A stretch of DNA of 49,594 nucleotides from Xanthomarina sp. F1114 (GTDB lineage Bacteria; Bacteroidota; Bacteroidia; Flavobacteriales; Flavobacteriaceae): contig NZ_JAPMLL010000018.1 in the NCBI RefSeq assembly GCF_026410255.1, positions 1-49,594 on the forward strand, written 5' to 3'. The position numbers and the translations under genes are program-made. The notes under the pieces were generated by a model. That model was not told where the DNA came from, ran no database searches, and saw only the letters and a program-made list of their open reading frames with translations. The number at the start of each line of letters is the position of its first letter. Within the stretch, counting starts at the first letter, position 1. Below are positions 49,409 through 49,594 of this stretch, piece by piece.

Positions 49409-49594
49409 AATAATATATTTTAAATTTATTTTTTTTTACGGTTTTATTTATTCCTTCCTCGTATTCCTCATCAATTCAAGAATTTAAACTAAAAATAAAT
49501 GTTGCTACAAGCAATATTAATCCAGTAATATTATCAAGCCTTAAAAACTCAATATCTTAACTTTCAACATGTCAAACTTATAAAAAAAAAAAAA

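Noticed and set aside
1-49594. Circular replicon suggested by poly-A at both ends
   Set aside because: A homopolymer is not a meaningful overlap, and the gene content is chromosomal housekeeping with no replication or mobilisation genes.

Overview
The window looks like a chromosomal contig from a member of the Flavobacteriaceae (Bacteroidota). The evidence is the AT-rich sequence, the repeated promoter -7 signature TAnnTTTG upstream of genes, weak or absent Shine-Dalgarno sequences, a secreted M1 peptidase with a type IX secretion sorting domain, an S46 dipeptidyl-peptidase, a bacilliredoxin and a fused HemC-HemD. Both ends of the window are runs of A.

Region 1 (1-3700) holds a TRIC/YadS-like channel, a pirin, an SDR oxidoreductase, an internally deleted FAD oxidoreductase remnant, a Gdx/SugE-type SMR exporter, a 138-bp MITE-like inverted-repeat element and tRNA-Asn(GTT). 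Region 2 (3.7-10.4 kb) holds the RseP protease, a T9SS-exported M1 aminopeptidase, a SCO1/SenC protein and the ferrous iron system feoA-feoB plus a 45-residue FeoB-associated Cys-rich protein.

Region 3 (10.4-18 kb) is a metal-acquisition island. A DtxR/MntR-type regulator is divergent from a TonB-dependent receptor followed by a TroABCD-type ABC importer. A perfect 14+14 bp palindrome lies in the divergent promoter region, and both permeases carry extra C-terminal winged-helix-like tails. The receptor plug has a CxxC motif. The regulator has Asn at the metal-selectivity position that is Asp in MntR and Met in IdeR.

Region 4 (18-25.5 kb) holds a TerB/DnaJ co-chaperone, a bacilliredoxin, a Cys-rich secreted protein, PlsC, a soluble diiron acyl-ACP desaturase, an HD hydrolase, a DPP7-like S46 peptidase and a crotonase. 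Region 5 (25.5-39.6 kb) is a heme-synthesis cluster in two divergent arms around an AraC regulator. The minus arm is araC, hemH, MATE, hemJ, a histidine kinase and the crotonase. The plus arm is hemA, hemC-hemD fusion, hemE, GNAT, hemF, serine hydrolase, YchJ and hemB. Together they cover every step from glutamyl-tRNA to protoheme except hemL.

Region 6 (39.7-49.6 kb) holds a CNNM/CBS protein, an O6-alkylguanine methyltransferase, a penicillin-acylase family enzyme, a small membrane protein, a DEDDy exonuclease, a fused two-domain oligopeptide ABC ATPase, a 600-bp gene-free stretch with short repeats, both subunits of a 3-oxoacid CoA-transferase, and a lipoprotein gene next to a decayed paralogue. 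I found no CRISPR array, phage or intact insertion sequence. The least explained elements are the metal island's permease tails and operator, the two gene remnants, and the short repeats near 46.7 kb.
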